10,557 bases of DNA from NCBI GenBank assembly GCA_029058455.1, contig JAIDXU010000290.1, forward strand, positions 1-10,557, read 5' to 3'. This DNA is from Paramuribaculum sp. (GTDB taxonomy: Bacteria > Bacteroidota > Bacteroidia > Bacteroidales > Muribaculaceae). Numbering within the stretch: position 1 is the first letter of the stretch; every line of letters starts with the position of its first letter. Shown piece by piece: positions 7,054-10,557 of this stretch. The position numbers and the translations under genes are program-made. The notes beneath the pieces are model-generated. The model was not told the DNA's origin. It made no database searches and was given only the letters and a program-made list of their open reading frames with translations.

Positions 7054-7878
7054 ATGAGCAGCATCACGCAATATCTGAATGACTATCGCAATCAGCCCGG
7101 TTTCCCGGCTGAATATATTGACCTTTTGGCCGGAGCTTTTACTATGGCTGAAAAGGCCGGAGAGATTCATCTGAAATACTTTCGCAAACCTAATCTCAAA
7201 CAGGCTACCAAGCTCAACGACAGCGACGTGGTGACGGTGGCCGACAAAGAGGCCGAGGCGTTTATACTCGACTATATTCACCGCCATTTTCCCGCACACG
7301 GCATAATTGCCGAAGAGTCGGGGTGCGATCATGATTACAGAGAGTGGTGTTGGGTTGTTGATCCGCTCGACGGCACCACCAACTTCTCATCGGGATTGCC
7401 TGCCTTTTGTGTCTCGATCGGTCTGGAGCGCAACGGTGAGACTGTGGTAGGGGTTGTTTACGCTCCATATCTCGGCGAATGTTTCTATGCCGTTAAAGGT
7501 TTCGGAGCCCGTCTTAACGGCTCTACTATCCATTGCTCCGGCAAATCAGAATTGTCGAAGGCTGTTGTGGCAACAGGAGTGCCATACGACCGTACCGTCA
7601 ATCCCGACAACAATCTTTCGGAAATCAGCAGAATGGCACTGCTTCTGCGCGCAATAAGACGTATGGGCTCGGCTGCTATCGACCTTTGCTATACCGCGGC
7701 AGGATATTTCGACGCATATTGGGAGCTTAATCTCAACCGCTGGGATATATCCGCAGGCACTCTGATAGCTTCCGAAGCGGGAGTGATTATCGAACCCATC
7801 AGATCAGACCGAAACCAATCGATCCTCGCCTCCAACCCCTCTCTCCTTCCCGCCATGCACCACCACCTCCTGCAGTAA
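7054..7878 (+). CDS. Inositol monophosphatase family protein (SuhB/CysQ superfamily)
   Basis: The protein has 274 aa, typical of this Mg2+-dependent, Li+-sensitive phosphatase superfamily. Metal-binding residues are all present: Glu87 in IIAEESG, DPLDGTTN starting at Asp103 with Asp106, and WDISAG with Asp231. Family enzymes dephosphorylate inositol monophosphate or 3'(2'),5'-bisphosphate nucleotides. The sequence looks closer to inositol monophosphatase proper, but the substrate cannot be settled by eye. There is no signal peptide, so it is cytoplasmic. ATG 7054 follows an A/T-rich region without SD. It lies beyond the hairpin at 6993-7037 and is probably its own unit, though no clear promoter box was seen. 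Its stop is 6 bp from the stop of the convergent leftward operon. Confidence 0.93.
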   Translation: MSSITQYLNDYRNQPGFPAEYIDLLAGAFTMAEKAGEIHLKYFRKPNLKQATKLNDSDVVTVADKEAEAFILDYIHRHFPAHGIIAEESGCDHDYREWCWVVDPLDGTTNFSSGLPAFCVSIGLERNGETVVGVVYAPYLGECFYAVKGFGARLNGSTIHCSGKSELSKAVVATGVPYDRTVNPDNNLSEISRMALLLRAIRRMGSAAIDLCYTAAGYFDAYWELNLNRWDISAGTLIASEAGVIIEPIRSDRNQSILASNPSLLPAMHHHLLQ

Positions 7879-7884
7879 CTCGCG

Positions 7885-8499
7885 TTAATTAAAGATGTCT
7901 TTTTGAGTAGAATACAGTAACATTGGCTTACTGTATTTCTCTTTTATGTCGTTGATGGTTTTATAAGTATCTGAAGGGATAGTAAAACACCCTTGACTGA
8001 TAGGTAAGCAGGGGAGTCCTATGATTTTCACATCAGGAAGGCCGTCATGTATCAATATTCCTCTTGTATATGCATTTGAATTAGTTGAATCTAATCCGAA
8101 TAACTCAATTGCATTAAGATCGTATTGGCTGGTCTTTCTGCTAAGTCCTAATTTATAGTGCCCAAGACTTGATAAATTACTACCGGCCTCGTTACTGAAT
8201 TTAGGCTTTATGATGCACTCAAAATCCTTCCCAATGCCATGTGCGCATAGTGATGAATAAAGAATCTTATTGTTAGGTAAATCAACTATAAACAATCTGT
8301 CTTTACCCGAATAAATTGAAAAATCAACTATGATGCAATAGTCATAGCAAAGGCTGTTATCTTTGCAATATCTCATTAACTCTGTTTGTAACTCAGGGCT
8401 AATGCCGGTCTTGGAATTTCGACCCCAACAAAACGAAAGGCTTACAAAGACTATAAGAATGAATGTTGCAGTGAGAAGACGTTTAGTGATTGTTTTCAT
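7885..8499 (-). CDS. Murein L,D-transpeptidase catalytic domain family protein (YkuD_2-type)
   Basis: The protein has 204 aa. An N-terminal hydrophobic segment (about 8-24) is a signal peptide or membrane anchor; the Cys24 context (SLSFCWG) is a poor lipobox. The catalytic signature is complete: His151 in RGILIHDG and SQGCF with Ser168, Gly170 and nucleophile Cys171, the HxnSxGC pattern of the YkuD fold. FSNEAGSNLSSLGHYKLG (101-118) is characteristic of the YkuD_2 branch common in Bacteroidota. Family members act on peptidoglycan stem peptides in the periplasm (3-3 crosslinks, or attaching proteins to the wall); which reaction applies here is unknown. Its ATG overlaps the TGA of the upstream gene as ATGA, and no SD is present, so translation is probably coupled. 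It is last in the leftward cluster; no terminator is seen in the 6 bp before the convergent gene. Confidence 0.88.
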   Translation of the reverse strand: MKTITKRLLTATFILIVFVSLSFCWGRNSKTGISPELQTELMRYCKDNSLCYDYCIIVDFSIYSGKDRLFIVDLPNNKILYSSLCAHGIGKDFECIIKPKFSNEAGSNLSSLGHYKLGLSRKTSQYDLNAIELFGLDSTNSNAYTRGILIHDGLPDVKIIGLPCLPISQGCFTIPSDTYKTINDIKEKYSKPMLLYSTQKDIFN

Positions 8500-9035
8500 T
8501 GATTGCTGATTTGAGAAAAAGTTAAGCCTGTGAGATCTTGTAAAGAACTGTCAATATAAATAGTCCTATCCCCTAAGACCACTTCCACAAAATCATGGTC
8601 TTTGAAAAAGGATCTATGCTTTTTAGGTAATATCTTTTGAGCAACATTGTTAAGGTCTATCCCAAATAGATACACTTTTCCAACAACAGGTTTAGCCCGG
8701 TAAGGCAACTTCTTTACTTGAAAGGCGTAATTGATAATTGAAGAGGTAAGTTGTGCATATCCAACACAGTTAGCCTTACCTTTTGGAATGTCGTTCTTAG
8801 CAGAAAAAGAAAGCATTTCACATGTGAGTTTCGAACACTCTTTTACTGTTTTCTCGAGGGTGTCATAAGACGTACATATTCCCTCTATTTGTTCTTTTAA
8901 GTCTGGAGCAAGACAGTATGCAACTACATTCCTGTCTCTCTCTTTCTCAAATCTGATTTGAGAAATGAGAAATAGGAAACAACCCACGCCTACCAATATC
9001 GCTAATGCTATTTTAACGTATTTTCTTTTTTGCAT
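8496..9035 (-). CDS. Membrane-anchored transglutaminase-like (papain-fold) protein
   Basis: The protein has 179 aa. A basic start (MQKRKYVK) and one transmembrane segment (about 9-26) anchor it, with the rest probably periplasmic. A Cys-His-Asp triad in transglutaminase-core order can be proposed: Cys90 in KANCVGYAQLTSSI, His147 in DHDFVEV and Asp162 in IYIDSSLQDLTG. Bacterial members of this fold are usually proteases or amidases, sometimes acting on peptidoglycan peptides; the substrate is unknown. An SD-like GGAGA (9043-9047) sits 7 nt before the start. The stop overlaps the start of the L,D-transpeptidase-like gene by ATGA, so the two are probably made together and may act on the same wall substrate. 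The superfamily call rests on triad order and context; sequence similarity is not obvious over the full length. Confidence 0.75.
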   Translation of the reverse strand: MQKRKYVKIALAILVGVGCFLFLISQIRFEKERDRNVVAYCLAPDLKEQIEGICTSYDTLEKTVKECSKLTCEMLSFSAKNDIPKGKANCVGYAQLTSSIINYAFQVKKLPYRAKPVVGKVYLFGIDLNNVAQKILPKKHRSFFKDHDFVEVVLGDRTIYIDSSLQDLTGLTFSQISNQ

Positions 9036-9113
9036 AGTAATTTCTCCAAACAGCTTTCCTAACCTATCATTTATAGCTCATAACTCCATCAGACTGGTAA
9101 GAAGATATGAAAC

Positions 9114-9356
9114 TCACTGCTGAGTTAGATACTTTAGATATGAAGGATTTTTCGATTCTACTTCGTCAACTAAGTGCCCAAATCTTCTTGCTTTAGCTTC
9201 AAGATATTCTTTAGGTAAATTAGTAGGAATAATAATACTCTCTAAAATCGGTCTAATATCCTCAGGAAAATCCTCTGGGAAGTCTATATAAGCCTTAGCT
9301 AAGGCCATCCTAAGCGTTAGGCCTGCATTTAGCAAAAATTGTATAGTTTCTATCAT
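9114..9356 (-). CDS. Small 80-aa protein of unknown function
   Basis: I do not recognise a family. The protein is predicted mostly helical and lacks a signal peptide or convincing membrane segment, so it is probably cytoplasmic. A tandem-like FPEDFPEDI occurs near residues 26-34, followed by hydrophobic ILESIII and a charged C-terminal half (YLEAKARRFGHLVDEVESKN). The case for a real gene is the near-perfect SD AAAGGAGG at the ideal distance from ATG 9356, plus its place in a same-strand series, 73 bp after the membrane protein gene and 78 bp before the transglutaminase-like gene. It might be an adaptor or regulator for the cluster, but nothing in the sequence shows this. Confidence 0.65.
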   Translation of the reverse strand: MIETIQFLLNAGLTLRMALAKAYIDFPEDFPEDIRPILESIIIPTNLPKEYLEAKARRFGHLVDEVESKNPSYLKYLTQQ

Positions 9357-9364
9357 TTACCTTT

Positions 9365-9372
9365 CCTCCTTT
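9365..9372 (-). promoter_or_regulatory. Strong Shine-Dalgarno for the 80-aa gene
   Basis: On the minus strand, AAAGGAGG is followed by 8 nt (AAAGGTAA) and then ATG 9356. This is close to the full anti-SD complement at optimal spacing. It is unusual in Bacteroidota, where most genes lack an SD, and it contrasts with nearly all other starts in this window. Confidence 0.7.
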
Positions 9373-9429
9373 CTTTAACTTATGTAGTATTGGAAATAGA
9401 ATTGAAATTTAGGGTTTTCGTTTGTATCT

Positions 9430-10128
9430 TTAAATATTTCTTACGATATTGACTGTTCGTCTGACTGCAAAATGAATCCATGTCCCAATCCGGAAGATTA
9501 TTAGACTGACTAAGGTTGCACATAAAAACGGAAGTACATCAGACCATATTGTTATTATTAAATCGTATGGATGAAGAACACCAAGTCTGTAACAAAATAT
9601 TAATGGTTCATTTAACCAATTACATTCTGCAATAGCGATATATAAAGCGCTTGCACATATCGCAGAGAGTGAAAATAGAATATTCCATTTTAAGAAAGTT
9701 GTTGAACGTAATAAAAATTTATTTCTGACTTTATTAATAGCTAATAGCACGGAAAATAGGATTATTAGGTTTAAAAATATTGGAATGGTTAGAAAGAAGA
9801 ATATAAAATATTCTGAGATATTCATAAAAAGCCCAAGAGGAACTGAGAGCAAAATGCCACATATAATAATGGCCCATGATGGAGACTCACGTAGGAACTG
9901 GGTAAATCGTTCTAATCTTGGTAAAAAAATATCTTTCTTTGCTATGTAAACTTTCCAAAATATTAATAAGGATATAAGACCGAGGATAATACAATAAAAA
10001 TACACATAGGATAGCCTATGACGATATTCCAAGAAACTATCCATCATAGGCGCGAAGGCATGGATGCTCAGTGGTAGCGTCACTTCAGAGACTAACAGGA
10101 CTAATAATCGTTTCATCCTTATTTTCAT
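9430..10128 (-). CDS. Polytopic inner-membrane protein of unknown function, about six helices
   Basis: The protein has 232 aa. Hydrophobic segments suggest helices near residues 6-26, 40-62, 84-104, 107-131, 146-168 and 196-220, with basic loops between (for example KVRNKFLLR at about 133-141) and a basic C-terminus. The first segment could be a cleaved signal, leaving five helices. No transporter, enzyme or receptor motif was recognised. ATG 10128 is the first start; ATG 10116 (MKRLLVLL...) is a plausible alternative 12 bp downstream, and neither has a well-placed SD. The coding region is very AT-rich. It is second in the leftward cluster, 61 bp after the HExxH gene, and may anchor or export something for the periplasmic enzymes encoded downstream; that is inference from position only. 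Confidence 0.72.
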   Translation of the reverse strand: MKIRMKRLLVLLVSEVTLPLSIHAFAPMMDSFLEYRHRLSYVYFYCIILGLISLLIFWKVYIAKKDIFLPRLERFTQFLRESPSWAIIICGILLSVPLGLFMNISEYFIFFFLTIPIFLNLIILFSVLLAINKVRNKFLLRSTTFLKWNILFSLSAICASALYIAIAECNWLNEPLIFCYRLGVLHPYDLIITIWSDVLPFLCATLVSLIIFRIGTWIHFAVRRTVNIVRNI

Positions 10129-10189
10129 TTGGTTAATATCAAGTTCATAAGCTATTGCTCAATGTTCAGATAGGCCAAAGCTGCTAAAC

Positions 10190-10513
10190 TCAGTGATGAG
10201 TTAAGAAGTTTATCCAGGAATAGTGTTTCCTATTCATAAGATATGTAAGATCGTTTCCATATTTATAAGCTTCTCTTTCAAATGATATATTATAATAAGC
10301 AACTTTCCAGCTATTGAACTGCAAACGCCTGATACACCATTCTATGAGATATACTATATAAAATGGAATGAAAAGCAATTCTCGCTGCTGAGCCGTATGA
10401 ATACGCTCATGATTGACAACATATTCATCAATCCAGTTGGAATTCCTTGTCCAAAACGTCCCGAACAGGTTTACACAGTAACCTTTCGGAATCAGTTTAC
10501 TTGTTATTACCAT
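10190..10513 (-). CDS. Small putative zinc metallopeptidase-like protein with HERIH motif
   Basis: The protein has 107 aa. NHERIHTAQQREL (34-46) contains a zincin HExxH motif (His35, Glu36, His39), and ISFEREAY (76-83) supplies Glu79 or Glu81 as a candidate third ligand. Between them lies one hydrophobic, probably membrane-inserted helix (LLFIPFYIVYLIEW, 46-59). The pattern, an HExxH with a following helix and a conserved ISFEREAY-like end, recalls a small conserved hypothetical family I associate with Bacteroidota. I know of no activity shown for it. At this size it would be a minimal zincin, or a metal-binding protein without protease activity. ATG 10513 has no SD. No promoter box is visible in the 44 bases to the window edge, so the operon may begin further right. 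Confidence 0.7.
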   Translation of the reverse strand: MVITSKLIPKGYCVNLFGTFWTRNSNWIDEYVVNHERIHTAQQRELLFIPFYIVYLIEWCIRRLQFNSWKVAYYNISFEREAYKYGNDLTYLMNRKHYSWINFLTHH

Positions 10514-10557
10514 TGGTTATATACTTTAGGTTGTGTTCTATTAATATAGAATTTTAC

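Noticed and set aside
7454..7730. Two plus-strand frames of 65-67 aa inside the inositol monophosphatase gene
   Set aside because: They overlap a conserved gene in other frames and carry no motifs of their own.
9100..10200. Similar short strings near the ends of the 80-aa and HExxH genes (AGTGAGTTT and ACTGAGTTTAGCAG on the minus strand), considered as a repeat or attachment site
   Set aside because: The match is short and imperfect, with no symmetric element ends or integrase nearby.

Overview
The window looks like chromosomal DNA from a gut Bacteroidales bacterium, most plausibly Muribaculaceae- or Prevotella-like. The grounds are Bacteroidota-type promoter boxes (TAACTTTG, once with TTTG 19 bp upstream), mostly A/T-rich start regions without Shine-Dalgarno (SD) sequences, a BACON-CBM32-M60 mucinase architecture, and a secreted protein ending in the GRR...KGIYI tail common in this order. 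The genus is inferred and cannot be fixed from the sequence alone.

Layout, left to right. (1) Bases 2-826 (+) hold the 3' part of an AAA ATPase with a DUF4143 C-terminus, cut by the window edge. (2) Bases 827-1140 are non-coding, with one good promoter, a second promoter-like box and a strong terminator-like hairpin: a possible small RNA or attenuating leader ahead of a GrpB-family gene (1141-1695, +). (3) A small exported, probable outer-membrane protein gene (1692-2225, -) converges on grpB with overlapping stop codons. (4) A promoter and a 14-bp palindrome precede a two-gene transcription unit (2502-6967, +): a secreted M60-family zinc mucin/O-glycoprotein peptidase, then an uncharacterised 577-aa secreted protein with probable lectin-like modules. 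A long GC-rich hairpin closes it. (5) An inositol monophosphatase-family gene follows (7054-7878, +). (6) From about 7880 to the right edge, base composition turns sharply AT-rich and all five genes point left. In transcription order they are a 107-aa HExxH protein, a six-helix membrane protein, an 80-aa protein with a near-perfect SD, a membrane-anchored transglutaminase-like protein, and a YkuD_2-type L,D-transpeptidase-like protein. The last two overlap by ATGA.

How the genes may work together: the M60 peptidase and its partner look like an extracellular host-glycoprotein binding and cleavage pair. The leftward cluster looks like a cell-envelope cassette with two cysteine-nucleophile enzymes, a putative mini zinc peptidase and a membrane protein. 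It is the best candidate here for an undescribed system, but no function for it as a unit can be proven from sequence alone. No rRNA, tRNA, CRISPR array, insertion sequence or prophage was seen.
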